From positions 1 through 19,237 of the forward strand of contig NZ_DYXC01000012.1 of assembly GCF_020742345.1 (NCBI RefSeq): 19,237 nt of DNA. Direction: 5' to 3'. The notes beneath the pieces were generated by a model. That model saw only the letters and a list, made by a program, of their open reading frames with translations, searched no databases and was not told the origin of the DNA. The position numbers and the translations under genes are program-made. Of this stretch, positions 6,881 through 14,411 are shown in pieces. Source of the DNA: Enteractinococcus helveticum. Its GTDB lineage: Bacteria; Actinomycetota; Actinomycetes; Actinomycetales; Micrococcaceae. Position 1 is the first letter of the stretch; each line of letters opens with the position of its first letter.

Positions 6881-7477
6881 TCAGTTTCCGTGGCGGATTT
6901 CTACTCGTCGATTCGCGGCATAAGTGCCCGGTACGTCAGGATCTTCTGTCACCGCTGGTTCTGCATCGCCGAGCCCCTCGGCAATGATATCGAAATCTGA
7001 CCGCTGATCCTCAAGCGCCTCTGCGACAGCTTCGGCGCGCTTTTCGGATAACTCTTGATTGTCGAAGTCATAGGCTTCTGACACTGGTCGAGAGTCGGTG
7101 TGGCCGGTGACCGAAACCTTTGATCCATCGGGAACATCTTGGACAAGTTCTTCCAATTTTGCCGATGCTGAGTCGGGTAGTTCCCAGCTATTGGGGGCGA
7201 ATAGGATGTCGGCTTCCAAGACGATCACGTCGTCTTCTTCGGCTTCTTGGTCGCCGAGTTCTTCGATGAACCGATCCATATCAAAACGAATAATGGCCTG
7301 CTCGCGATCAGGAGTAAATACTGCTCGATCCCAGTTCTCTTGTCCAAGTTCAGGACGATCTTCGGGCTGTGGTGGTTCAACCTTCTGATCAGTCGCATTA
7401 GCAATAACTGCTCCGGGAAACGCTAAAGCACCGGCCAGACACGTCACGATCACGCTGCGGGATATGCGTGGTTTCAT
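6881..7477 (-). CDS. Secreted OmpA C-terminal-domain protein
   Basis: A 198-residue exported protein. The ATG at 7477 is chosen because AGGA lies 9 bases upstream; the ATG at 7486 has its ribosome site jammed against it. The signal peptide (MKPRISRSVIVTCLAG to VIANA) is cleaved by signal peptidase I, with no lipobox. The C-terminal half is an OmpA/MotB-like domain: ADILFAPNSWEL, then GHTDSRPVSEAYDFDNQELS with EKRAEAVAEAL, then the closing NRRVEIRHG. This fold usually binds peptidoglycan, so a wall-associated role is likely. It directly follows the lipoprotein gene (one base between them), so the two proteins probably act together at the cell surface. Confidence 0.85.
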   Translation of the reverse strand: MKPRISRSVIVTCLAGALAFPGAVIANATDQKVEPPQPEDRPELGQENWDRAVFTPDREQAIIRFDMDRFIEELGDQEAEEDDVIVLEADILFAPNSWELPDSASAKLEELVQDVPDGSKVSVTGHTDSRPVSEAYDFDNQELSEKRAEAVAEALEDQRSDFDIIAEGLGDAEPAVTEDPDVPGTYAANRRVEIRHGN

Positions 7478-7478
7478 A

Positions 7479-8174
7479 TTAATCATCCTGGGAGTCGTCG
7501 CTCGAGGTAGTCGACGCAGGTTCGTTGGAACCCCAGTCAATGGTCACGTCCCGGAACTCTTGCATACCGGGAATGACGGCGATATCGACCGTCTCGATGT
7601 CATCTTCTGGCGTGGGGAAATACGCCCAGTGCACGTACTGGTCTCCGGAACGAACCTCGACATTGCCGATGGCTGAGGCCCAGGTCCCGGTCGCAAAGCT
7701 TCCGCCAGTCCAGCCGCCACCCTGGACGAATTGGTTCGTGGTTTCACGCGGCACATGATAGGCCTTGAAGTTTTCACGATCACTGACCACCGGCATGAGC
7801 ACCGAGTTAGCGGAGGAGCCGTGGAGGTCTTTGAACTTGACGCCTTCGGTAGTTTCATCGGCAAACTCCGGTTCAAAAACAATCGATACTAACATCGCAT
7901 CGCCCTGCACCTCTGGAGCAAGGACCCCCATGGTGATCTCACCCTCGTGACCTTGCATCGGGTAAGTAATGGTCTGTAGCGCATCATCCATACTCTGAGT
8001 AACATCGCCAAGCTGCTGCTGTTCTGAGTTATCAGATGCTGACGTTTCAGAGTCTTGCTGGGCTACTTGAGGTTGCTCGCCGCCGTCGCCAGCGGCGTTT
8101 TCCTGGGTTGTGCCACACGCTGTTAGTGCCACGATCCCCAATACCGCGAGTGCCGCGTGACGCTTGGATATCAT
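7479..8174 (-). CDS. Lipoprotein paired with the OmpA-domain protein
   Basis: A 231-residue lipoprotein; the ATG at 8174 follows GAGGAGA at about 10 bases. Signal MISKRHAALAVLGIVALTAC, lipidated cysteine at residue 20. A low-complexity Gln/Ser/Asp linker (about 25-60) precedes a strand-rich domain (ITYPMQGHEGEITMGVLAP, GGGWTGGSFATGTWASAIG, VHWAYFPTPEDDIETVDIAVI), and the tail is again Ser/Asp-rich. I do not recognise the domain. Its gene lies one base upstream of the OmpA-domain gene, so it may be the membrane anchor or partner of that wall-binding protein. Divergent from the XRE regulator, which is thus a candidate controller. Confidence 0.8.
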   Translation of the reverse strand: MISKRHAALAVLGIVALTACGTTQENAAGDGGEQPQVAQQDSETSASDNSEQQQLGDVTQSMDDALQTITYPMQGHEGEITMGVLAPEVQGDAMLVSIVFEPEFADETTEGVKFKDLHGSSANSVLMPVVSDRENFKAYHVPRETTNQFVQGGGWTGGSFATGTWASAIGNVEVRSGDQYVHWAYFPTPEDDIETVDIAVIPGMQEFRDVTIDWGSNEPASTTSSDDSQDD

Positions 8175-8399
8175 AATGTGCTGTTCTCCTCAGGTGCTGG
8201 TGATGAGACAGCACTGGCTTGGGCTGCCACCAGATCATTTTTGCAAGCAATGCTTGTACATTCAACTTGCCACCCCGGGTCCCAAGACAGCTGATAGGCC
8301 CCAGCGCCCGTGCCGCCGCACGCCGCAGCCAAACACTCCATTCATGCATGTCAAAGATTCTTTTCTTCGCATCAAAGAGTACCTTGGGCTAGAATAATG

Positions 8400-8419
8400 A
8401 CATGCACTGCAATGCATGT
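8400..8419 (+). promoter_or_regulatory. Palindrome upstream of the XRE regulator, candidate operator
   Basis: ACATGCA, six bases, TGCATGT: a perfect 7-base inverted repeat ending 19 bases before the regulator ATG, with another ATGCATG half-site at 8344-8350. A possible -10 box (TAGAAT, 8390-8395) lies just upstream, so a protein bound here would block transcription. Autoregulation by the XRE protein is inferred from position. Confidence 0.5.
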
Positions 8420-8438
8420 TCAGGTTTTTGGAGGACTC

Positions 8439-8756
8439 ATGAGTATCGAATCAATTCTCGGGATTGATAACAGCGACCCCGAAAGTCGCCATGCCGATTA
8501 TCTGGTAGAAGCTGACCTTAGGCTCATGAGAGATCTCGTTACATTCCGGAAGGGACGAAACGTTTCCCAAGCGACAGTGGCCGAACACATGGGCATCGAT
8601 CCGAGTGGCGTTTCGAAAATTGAAGCGGGCCATCGAGATCTCTTGCAGTCAACAATCCAACGTTATGCATTGGCCGTTGGCGCCGTTATCGACCACAAGA
8701 TCCTCGCATTTGAAGAAGTCGACTCTGGGTCGGCTCAGTCTGAGCATGCAAACTAA
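8439..8756 (+). CDS. XRE-type helix-turn-helix regulator
   Basis: A 105-residue cytoplasmic DNA-binding protein; the ATG at 8439 has a strong GGAGGA ribosome site 5 bases upstream, so the longer frame from 8310 is rejected. The HTH_3/Cro-CI-like domain spans about residues 26-85: LRLMRDLVTFRKGRNVSQ, then VAEHMGIDPSGVSKIEAGHR and TIQRYALAVG. A short acidic tail follows. No enzymatic or toxin-binding domain is visible. The palindrome at 8400-8419 suggests self-control, and the divergent lipoprotein/OmpA pair is a possible target. A solo antitoxin is an alternative, but no toxin gene is adjacent. Confidence 0.85.
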   Translation: MSIESILGIDNSDPESRHADYLVEADLRLMRDLVTFRKGRNVSQATVAEHMGIDPSGVSKIEAGHRDLLQSTIQRYALAVGAVIDHKILAFEEVDSGSAQSEHAN

Positions 8757-8789
8757 TCAGCGGCATAGCCACCTCAATTGCAGCGTGAA

Positions 8790-9578
8790 TCATGAGCCTC
8801 CGGTGTAAACCGAGTGATCCCACTCGTACTGCTCTGGTGTGGATGTAGCAAAGCGGAGTCGATACGGCTCGGGAGCGTTGAACTCATCGAGCAGCATCGC
8901 AACGAGATCGTCTCCGGTCAGCCAGGTCCGTTTGAGTCGTTGTTCTCTGAACTCACCGAAGCCAAGGTAGGCCAGTTCGTCTGAATCGATGAGCTCTTGC
9001 AGGCTCATGTTGGCTCGCATGGTCCCGATGCGCAGCACGCTCACGGGTAGGCCCGATGAATCACTGGCGAACCGGCCGAGTGCTTCCATATACGCTTTAG
9101 CCGCGCCGTACATGCCGTCGGGGCGAGGTGGATCCGAGGGTTTCACATGACCATCGCCGCGTCCAGCAAGGTGTTCGCGCTCGTGCCATCCGGCGGCGTG
9201 ATTACTGGATGCCAAGACAACACGGCGGGTGCCATGCTGTATTGCCGCGGCCAGGATGCGGTTGGTTGCATCGATTTCGATGGCATATAAGCCGTCTTTT
9301 CCGTCAGCAGCACCGGTTGCCAAGTGCAACACGTAGTCCGCTTCGGATATTAGCCGCGTGAGTAGTGCCTCGTCGTTGAGATCTGCCTGATGCGTCTCAA
9401 CGAAATCATCGTTCTCAATGGGTGCGGCGTCGAGGCCTATCAGCTCATACGATTCCGACAGCTGCCCAGATATCAGGCTGGCGACGCTCCCTGCAGCACC
9501 TGTGATCAGGATGCGCTTACCTTGTGGTCGCGGTTCCCAAGGCAGTCCAGATGCGGGTGCTTGTACGGGAAGATCCAT
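8790..9578 (-). CDS. NAD-dependent epimerase/dehydratase (extended SDR)
   Basis: A 262-residue cytoplasmic oxidoreductase. Rossmann motif KRILITGAAGSVAS near residues 21-34, an LDAAP segment ending the second strand (an acidic residue typical of NAD preference), QADLND, and the active-site pair in MYGAAKAYMEALG (Y-x-x-x-K). The glycine motif has alanine in the third glycine position. The pattern resembles uronate dehydrogenase-like or sugar-nucleotide SDRs, but the substrate cannot be read. The ATG at 9578 is chosen because homology with the pseudogene at 17544-17827 begins exactly there (MDLPVQ against MELPIQ); a TTG at 9626 is the alternative. It lies 122 bases downstream of the tetR-type gene in the same direction, which may regulate it. 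Confidence 0.85.
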   Translation of the reverse strand: MDLPVQAPASGLPWEPRPQGKRILITGAAGSVASLISGQLSESYELIGLDAAPIENDDFVETHQADLNDEALLTRLISEADYVLHLATGAADGKDGLYAIEIDATNRILAAAIQHGTRRVVLASSNHAAGWHEREHLAGRGDGHVKPSDPPRPDGMYGAAKAYMEALGRFASDSSGLPVSVLRIGTMRANMSLQELIDSDELAYLGFGEFREQRLKRTWLTGDDLVAMLLDEFNAPEPYRLRFATSTPEQYEWDHSVYTGGS

Positions 9579-9700
9579 GCTGCCATCAAACCATTCAGCA
9601 CTTCGGAGTTCAACGCTTACCAACAAAAGAAGGTTATCAATACGGCCTGTCTTAACGAGTTTTCAGGCTCACGCACACCACCCGACAACGTCCGAATAGT

Positions 9701-10309
9701 CTACCTAGACCAGAGAGCAACCAGAGCTGACAGCCCAGCCTCGACAATCTGTTCTGGCGCCTTATCTTGTTCAGCATGTAACTGCGCATAGGTTGGGGCC
9801 AGGCTGTTGTCGATGGGCGCTTCCGGTTCATCATTGGCGGCAGGTGCTGTGGTTGCGCTTCCAATCACAAAGTTCGAAAGCGCGTAGGCAGTGGCGAGAG
9901 GGTCGGACACCTCCATTTCAATGAGCAGCTGACTCATCCGTTCTGAAAGCTGGAGATAGTTTGGTCCTCGTGGCGCACGCATGCCGATGACCTGACAAGC
10001 CCAAGGATGACGAAGGAGATGACGGTAGTACTCGATCAGCAGGACGTGGATGTCAGCTTGGGCAAGAGCTTTCTGCATGTGGGGATCGTGTCCCAGCACT
10101 GCATCAAGTGCAAGATCGAATAGATCATCGACTGAGTTCACTCGAGAGTACAAGCTAGCGGGAGCCACGGCGATCCGACCAGCCACCGCACGAACGGTTA
10201 GAGCACGGAAACCACCCTGGTCAAGTAGTTTAATCGCGGCTGTGGCAATAGCCGCAGGGTCCACCGCACGCGCTCGGCGCACCGGTTTCTGCCTACTCCA
10301 ATAACTCAC
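9701..10309 (-). CDS. TetR/AcrR-family transcriptional regulator
   Basis: A 202-residue repressor. The N-terminal HTH runs from about residue 13 to 60 (IATAAIKLLDQGGFRALTV, then GRIAVAPASLYSRVNSVDDL); the rest is the helical ligand-binding and dimer domain, too variable to name a ligand. A GTG at 10309 is chosen because AAGGGG lies 5 bases upstream; the GTG at 10315 overlaps that site. It is divergent from the GNAT gene at 10347 and upstream of the epimerase, so it probably controls one or both from the palindrome at 10332-10342. Confidence 0.88.
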   Translation of the reverse strand: MSYWSRQKPVRRARAVDPAAIATAAIKLLDQGGFRALTVRAVAGRIAVAPASLYSRVNSVDDLFDLALDAVLGHDPHMQKALAQADIHVLLIEYYRHLLRHPWACQVIGMRAPRGPNYLQLSERMSQLLIEMEVSDPLATAYALSNFVIGSATTAPAANDEPEAPIDNSLAPTYAQLHAEQDKAPEQIVEAGLSALVALWSR

Positions 10310-10331
10310 ACGCACCCCTTAACCGAACTAT

Positions 10332-10342
10332 GTTAGTATAAC
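10332..10342. promoter_or_regulatory. Palindromic overlap of divergent -10 boxes (tetR-type / GNAT)
   Basis: GTTA-GTA-TAAC is a perfect short inverted repeat. Read one way it gives TATACT (10340-10335) for the TetR gene, read the other TATAAC (10337-10342) for the GNAT gene, whose ATG follows 5 bases later. A single bound repressor could shut both. Neither -35 box is convincing. Confidence 0.45.
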
Positions 10343-10346
10343 GCAC

Positions 10347-10874
10347 ATGATCGACTCTAGCCTTCTTCCACTCAGTAGCGATCACGTAAGGCTTCGAGCA
10401 CTAGAACATAAGGACGCCGAAGCTTTCGCGGGCGGAAGCGCCGATCCCCTTGTCCGAGAATATGGGCATCTCCCTCAGCCGAATTACACAACCGATTCCG
10501 TTGTGAAAATGATCCGCGAGGAAGCCACCCCCGGTCTTGAACGCGGAGATCTAGCGGTGCTGGCGATTGCCGACTCGAATGACAACTTCGCAGGCAGCCT
10601 CGTACTGTTCAAGGTCACTGACGATGAAGCTGAAGTAGGTTTCTGGCTCCACCCGAACTTTCGCGGCGTTGGCCTTTCGAGCTCTGCGGTTGCACTTGCC
10701 GCTCAACTTGCTCTACGCAGTGGGCTCGTTCGACTCTTCGCACGAACGGCCGTGGAAAACATCGCTTCCCAGCGCGTGCTCGCCCAAGCTGAATTTGAGG
10801 AAACAAACCGAAGTGCAGATGTCGCTCCTTCAGGAGAAAAGTTGGACCTGGTGCATTTCCAACGAAACCTCTAG
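10347..10874 (+). CDS. GNAT acetyltransferase, RimJ/RimL-like
   Basis: A 175-residue acetyl-CoA-dependent N-acetyltransferase. It begins with the typical SDHVRLRALEHKDAEAF, has the core strand and acetyl-CoA loop AEVGFWLHPNFRGVGLSS (about residues 93-110), and ends with the ENIASQRVLAQAEFEE motif common in RimJ/RimL-type enzymes that acetylate proteins or small amines. The substrate is unknown. There is no ribosome site before the ATG at 10347 and a -10-like TATAAC lies just upstream, so the transcript may be leaderless. Divergent from the TetR gene, which may regulate it. Confidence 0.85.
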   Translation: MIDSSLLPLSSDHVRLRALEHKDAEAFAGGSADPLVREYGHLPQPNYTTDSVVKMIREEATPGLERGDLAVLAIADSNDNFAGSLVLFKVTDDEAEVGFWLHPNFRGVGLSSSAVALAAQLALRSGLVRLFARTAVENIASQRVLAQAEFEETNRSADVAPSGEKLDLVHFQRNL

Positions 10875-10923
10875 GTTCCTAACCACAACGCCTGAATCGG
10901 TACACGACTAGCCCCGTCTTGCC

Positions 10924-10939
10924 GTGACCTATCGGTCAC
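10924..10939. terminator. Weak hairpin between convergent GNAT genes
   Basis: GTGACC-TATC-GGTCAC is a perfect 6-base stem placed 3 bases after the stop of the minus-strand GNAT gene and 50 bases after that of the plus-strand one. No T-run follows on either strand, so its role as a terminator is doubtful. Confidence 0.3.
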
Positions 10940-10942
10940 TGA

Positions 10943-11383
10943 TCAGCGTGCTAGGACGAACAGCTCGCGTGGGCTGCCATCCGGTGCCGGGTCGGTCAGA
11001 CCTCGCGAGGTGAAACCATTTTGTTGATAGAGAGACCGTGCTGCTGCGCCACCACTGTGGTCTGCAGGGAATGTAACCACCGAGATGTCATCGTCGGGCC
11101 AGTAAGACATGGCGAATTTAATGAGGGTAGTACCCAGACCCTGACCTCGATAGTTTTGATCCACAGCGAGCCATCGAATGTGCTGAGGTTTTCCTGGTCC
11201 GCTCAACAGCATCGCCCCGACCACTGAACGGTCCTGAAGTATGACTGTTGCAGTTTGTCGTTTGATGCCCTTCTCAATATGTGTTTGCAGATCGGGCATG
11301 GGACCAAATAAATGTTCGACCGTTTGCGCCAGCTCCAACCAAGAATCAACAAGGTTCGGAGTGCACACTTGCGGGGCATTCAT
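10943..11383 (-). CDS. GNAT-family N-acetyltransferase
   Basis: A 146-residue acetyltransferase of unknown substrate. The core motif is IRWLAVDQNYRGQGLGTTLI (about residues 69-88; the R-G-Q-G-L-G loop binds the acetyl-CoA pyrophosphate), followed by ARSLYQQNGFTSRG, the usual C-terminal strand-helix. The ATG at 11383 lies inside the end of the upstream membrane-protein gene (38-base overlap), so the two are probably co-transcribed; the longer frame to 11446 would overlap still more. The ribosome site is poor. Confidence 0.8.
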   Translation of the reverse strand: MNAPQVCTPNLVDSWLELAQTVEHLFGPMPDLQTHIEKGIKRQTATVILQDRSVVGAMLLSGPGKPQHIRWLAVDQNYRGQGLGTTLIKFAMSYWPDDDISVVTFPADHSGGAAARSLYQQNGFTSRGLTDPAPDGSPRELFVLAR

Positions 11384-11804
11384 GGCTGTCCGATCGACGT
11401 CGTCTAGCGAACCACTTATCAAAGACAAGTGTAGCCACAGCTCCAACTGCCGCGAAAAGTGGGATAACGAGAGCGAAGACGAAACTCAAACCTGTCAGTC
11501 CGGTCTGTATCATGATGGTCGCTAAAATATCCTGCAAGACGACGCCGAAGAGCAGCCCACCAAGGAGACCAAGTGCAACGATACCTACGGTTCGCCATTT
11601 GTTCCTCTGTTTCTGTGGCGGCTGCGGTGAACGGTTCGCAGCGTCACCAGTCGGCGATACTGTGGGCGCTTCAGCAGCGGAAAGTGGCCACTGGACTCGG
11701 GCGTTGAACGCGTGAACCGCAGCATCAGTCTTCGCCTCGTCGGCATTGGTGCGAGGTTCGTCAGCTTCACGGGGATCACCAGGGCTGCTTGGTGTATGTG
11801 GCAT
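11346..11804 (-). CDS. Small two-segment membrane protein with a long cytosolic tail
   Basis: A 152-residue protein; the ATG at 11804 follows GAGGAAA at about 6 bases. Residues 1-70 are hydrophilic and disordered-looking (Pro, Asp, Glu, Ala rich). Two membrane segments follow (about 72-98 and 103-127), then the basic patch KWFARRRR, which predicts both ends in the cytosol. No domain recognised. It lies 13 bases downstream of another membrane-protein gene and overlaps the GNAT gene. The divergent two-component system on the other side makes it a candidate target of that system. Confidence 0.75.
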   Translation of the reverse strand: MPHTPSSPGDPREADEPRTNADEAKTDAAVHAFNARVQWPLSAAEAPTVSPTGDAANRSPQPPQKQRNKWRTVGIVALGLLGGLLFGVVLQDILATIMIQTGLTGLSFVFALVIPLFAAVGAVATLVFDKWFARRRRSDSHECPASVHSEPC

Positions 11805-11817
11805 GATTTTCCTCGTT

Positions 11818-12240
11818 TCAGTAGCGTTCGATAGTCTCTGCGGGTTTGACGCCGCGAAGCCGCTGGAGCAGCAATGCCAGCCCACCTGCGGTCAATCCCC
11901 AGAGTGCATTCGTTAGCAGCATGGGCACTATGGCAATCGGGTTAGCCAGGGGGCCATCGAGTCGACCGTCGATCATTGGCGACAAAATGCCACTGAGGAT
12001 GATGGAGAACACCGCGTAGGTGAGTCCGGTAAACAGCAGCGTCACCACAGGGTGGCGGGTCTTACTGATACCCACGACCGCTATCCATATGGCCGAAATG
12101 ACCAGCGTAATAGCGATGGGGGTCGCGGCGCCGAGATCAACGTCGATTTGATGTCCGACGATTCGTATAAGTGGTCTGATAAGCGCGAGCGCTCCCAGTC
12201 CGATGATAAGGGGCCATGATAATGTGTTGATTTTCTTCAT
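11818..12240 (-). CDS. Four-segment membrane protein of unknown function
   Basis: A 140-residue hydrophobic protein with four predicted membrane helices (about 10-26, 40-58, 64-86, 101-125) and a short basic C-terminus. The ATG at 12240 is taken because the sequence becomes membrane-like directly after it; GTGG is the only ribosome-like site, and ATGs at 12276 or further upstream are possible. No family recognised. It heads a small operon with the two-segment membrane protein and the GNAT gene, divergent from the sensor kinase, an arrangement often seen for targets or accessory proteins of envelope-stress two-component systems. Confidence 0.7.
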   Translation of the reverse strand: MKKINTLSWPLIIGLGALALIRPLIRIVGHQIDVDLGAATPIAITLVISAIWIAVVGISKTRHPVVTLLFTGLTYAVFSIILSGILSPMIDGRLDGPLANPIAIVPMLLTNALWGLTAGGLALLLQRLRGVKPAETIERY

Positions 12241-12358
12241 GCCCACTACGCTAGGAAACCGAACCAGTGCTGACATCAGCCCTGGCTCTCGATCTATGTC
12301 GCTTTTCGTTTCGGTTCTTGTACGTTGAAAAGCGACCATCGTTTCCGCCTCAAGACCC

Positions 12359-12387
12359 ATGACTGCGCAAATCCCCTCACGTAGGCT
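12359..12387 (+). promoter_or_regulatory. Probable leaderless promoter of the sensor kinase operon
   Basis: ATGACT (12359-12364) and TAGGCT (12382-12387) are 17 bases apart, and the ATG of the kinase (12395) lies 7 bases after the -10 box, just where transcription would begin. No ribosome site precedes that ATG, which fits a leaderless mRNA. Confidence 0.5.
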
Positions 12388-12394
12388 GGTCACC

Positions 12395-13597
12395 ATGGGT
12401 GAGCGTGTTTCAAAGGCTCCAACCGCCTTCTCGAATGATCATCAGGTTGATGGTCATACGCCGGCCTGGGTGGTTGACGCTCTGTTTGGAACTGCAGTGG
12501 CACTGTCCCTGGCACTCATTATTGCCACCAGCGCAGACACCGCACGGCCACCGAATGTCCTCGCCTATGTATTTGCGTTCGGCTTTGGTGCTTTGCTGAT
12601 GTTGCGTCGAAGCATGCCCCGGACCGTGCTGGTGCTCAGTGCGCTAGGAATGTTTGCCTACTACGCCCTGGATTATCCCGCGATTGGGGTGGCTATACCT
12701 CTTGTGGCGGCTCTCTTTTCCAGTGCAGAGGCCGGTCTCATGGGGTGGCCTGTCGGTGTTGCACTGATCGTGTTTGTGGTTTCGATGTTCTATCGAATCC
12801 TTGACGGCGGCGAAGCGCTCGGATTCATACTTGGCTACGAGACAGTGTCGAACGTTGCGCTGTTTACCGCAGCGATTGCACTGGGATATGGTGTTCGGGC
12901 GCGGCGCCTACGAGCCCTCCAGCAAGCAGAGATTGTGAAGCTTACCGAAAGCCAACTTGCACGTGAAGCCGAGCTCCAGGTGCAGAAGGAACGCGAACGC
13001 TTCTCCCGGGATCTGCACGACATTGTAGGCCACACCATGTCGGTTATTTCCTTGCACGCCGGGGTCGCTTCAGAAGCCGTCGGGAACGATGACCGTGCCG
13101 CAAGCGAAGCACTCGATCGGATCCGTACCGCCAGTAATCGCTCATTGCGCGAGCTACGTTCGATGGTCCGGATGCTGCGTTCCCCAGCCGAGGGTCGCGA
13201 GACGCATCGCGTTCAATCACTGTCAGCGATCCAAGAGCTGGTCGACACCGCCAAGGGCGCTGGCATCGAGATAGATACTGCGATCGAGCTGGATCCTTCC
13301 GACCTTTCAGACACCGTGGATGTGGCTGCCTACCGGATGCTGCAGGAATCCATCACTAATATTGTCCGTCACTCGCAAGCTACCCGCGCCAAGGTTAAAG
13401 CGAATATCCGAGACGGGCGTCTTTGTCTTACCATCACCGATAACGGTCGAGGTTCAACCATGGATCATCAACGAACAGGCTACGGCATCGCTAGCATGAC
13501 GGAACGGGCGAGGCTCCTGGGCGGGTCGCTCACCATCCATGCTTCGGAAGATGCAGGGTTCACCGTCAATGCCATCATCCCCACGAGGTTGCCATGA
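12395..13597 (+). CDS. NarL-type sensor histidine kinase (HisKA_3)
   Basis: A 400-residue membrane kinase. Residues 25-165 form about five to six membrane segments with almost no external domain, suggesting it senses something in or at the membrane. A coiled linker (about 168-203) leads to the dimerisation helix with the phospho-accepting H208 in FSRDLHDIVGH, and the ATPase has its N box at LQESITNIVRHS (316-327), DNGRG (349-353) and GYGIASMTERARLLGG. It autophosphorylates and passes the phosphate to the regulator that overlaps it. The start at 12395 is chosen for the well-placed promoter; a 12-codon longer form from 12359 is possible. The signal is unknown; similarity in layout to DesK/LiaS-like kinases suggests envelope stress. 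Confidence 0.9.
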   Translation: MGERVSKAPTAFSNDHQVDGHTPAWVVDALFGTAVALSLALIIATSADTARPPNVLAYVFAFGFGALLMLRRSMPRTVLVLSALGMFAYYALDYPAIGVAIPLVAALFSSAEAGLMGWPVGVALIVFVVSMFYRILDGGEALGFILGYETVSNVALFTAAIALGYGVRARRLRALQQAEIVKLTESQLAREAELQVQKERERFSRDLHDIVGHTMSVISLHAGVASEAVGNDDRAASEALDRIRTASNRSLRELRSMVRMLRSPAEGRETHRVQSLSAIQELVDTAKGAGIEIDTAIELDPSDLSDTVDVAAYRMLQESITNIVRHSQATRAKVKANIRDGRLCLTITDNGRGSTMDHQRTGYGIASMTERARLLGGSLTIHASEDAGFTVNAIIPTRLP

Positions 13598-14271
13598 TCA
13601 GAATTGTGCTGGTGGACGACCAGGAACTCGTTCGCACAGGTCTGCGAGCTCTTGCCCAACACGACGGAGATATCCAGGTTGTTGCTGAAGCCAACAACGG
13701 TACTTCTGGTCTCAATGCGGTGCGCCACCACAAACCCGACGTGGTGCTGATGGATATTCGAATGCCACAGATGGATGGTATCGCCGCGACCCGAGCAATC
13801 ACTGCTGACCCATTACTCACTAACGTTCGAGTGGTAGTACTAACAACCTTCGACGAAGACGAAAACGTGCTTGCAGCAATCAAGGCAGGATCCGCTGGGT
13901 ATCTTCTCAAAGACATCGCTCCCGACGATCTCCGAGAAGCTATTCGACTCGTCGCCGCCGGTGATGCTCTGCTTTCGCCAGCCATTACGCAAAAGGTCAT
14001 GAAGACCCTGGCGGATAGTCCAGGTAGCCTGACTCGCCCAGACCTCCTGGAGGGCCTCACCCAACGCGAATGCGATGTCCTGGCACGAATCGGTTTGGGA
14101 GAATCAAACAATGAGATAGGCCAAAGTCTTCACATCAGCCCTGCCACAGCTCGCACCTATGTGAGCCGTCTTCTCAGCAAGCTCGATGCCCGCGATCGCT
14201 CACAACTGGTGGTTCTCAGCTACGAATCTGGCCTGATTACTCCTGGCGAGACGCAGCCCGATCATAGGTGA
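13594..14271 (+). CDS. NarL/FixJ-family response regulator
   Basis: A 225-residue cytoplasmic regulator. Receiver domain: acidic DD at 8-9, phospho-accepting D54 in VLMDIRMP, T84/T85 in VVLTTFDED and K106 in GYLLKDI. The C-terminal LuxR-type HTH (about 150-215) includes GLTQRECDVLARIGLGESN and HISPATARTYVSRLLSKL. The ATG overlaps the kinase stop in an ATGA, so the two proteins are made together and form a cognate pair. Its targets cannot be read; the divergent small membrane-protein operon and its own operon are the natural candidates. Confidence 0.93.
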   Translation: MIRIVLVDDQELVRTGLRALAQHDGDIQVVAEANNGTSGLNAVRHHKPDVVLMDIRMPQMDGIAATRAITADPLLTNVRVVVLTTFDEDENVLAAIKAGSAGYLLKDIAPDDLREAIRLVAAGDALLSPAITQKVMKTLADSPGSLTRPDLLEGLTQRECDVLARIGLGESNNEIGQSLHISPATARTYVSRLLSKLDARDRSQLVVLSYESGLITPGETQPDHR

Positions 14272-14289
14272 ATATCCACGGTGCTTCTG

Positions 14290-14388
14290 TCAGTGTTCGC
14301 CCCGATTTTCATCAAGTAGTTCTTCAAGCTCGGCATCAGAGTATTTCGGCCCGTCGAGTCCGCACGGCCAAGGAGTCAGGTCCTTCAC
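14290..14388 (-). CDS. Possible 32-residue small protein or shifted gene end
   Basis: From a GTG at 14388 the frame reads KDLTPWPCGLDGPKYSDAEL and then an acidic helix to a TGA at 14290. The composition is convincingly protein-like, while upstream the frame runs into the out-of-frame end of the DUF4434-like gene. There is no ribosome site. It may be a small gene translated after its neighbour, or the true C-terminus of that neighbour displaced by a frameshift near 14412. I cannot choose between these. Confidence 0.3.
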   Translation of the reverse strand: MKDLTPWPCGLDGPKYSDAELEELLDENRGEH

Positions 14389-14411
14389 CGGAGGGGTATA
14401 GCACTCTTGGG

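Noticed and set aside
12359..12394. Longer start for the sensor kinase
   Set aside because: The promoter elements lie within this stretch and fit transcription beginning at the ATG at 12395.
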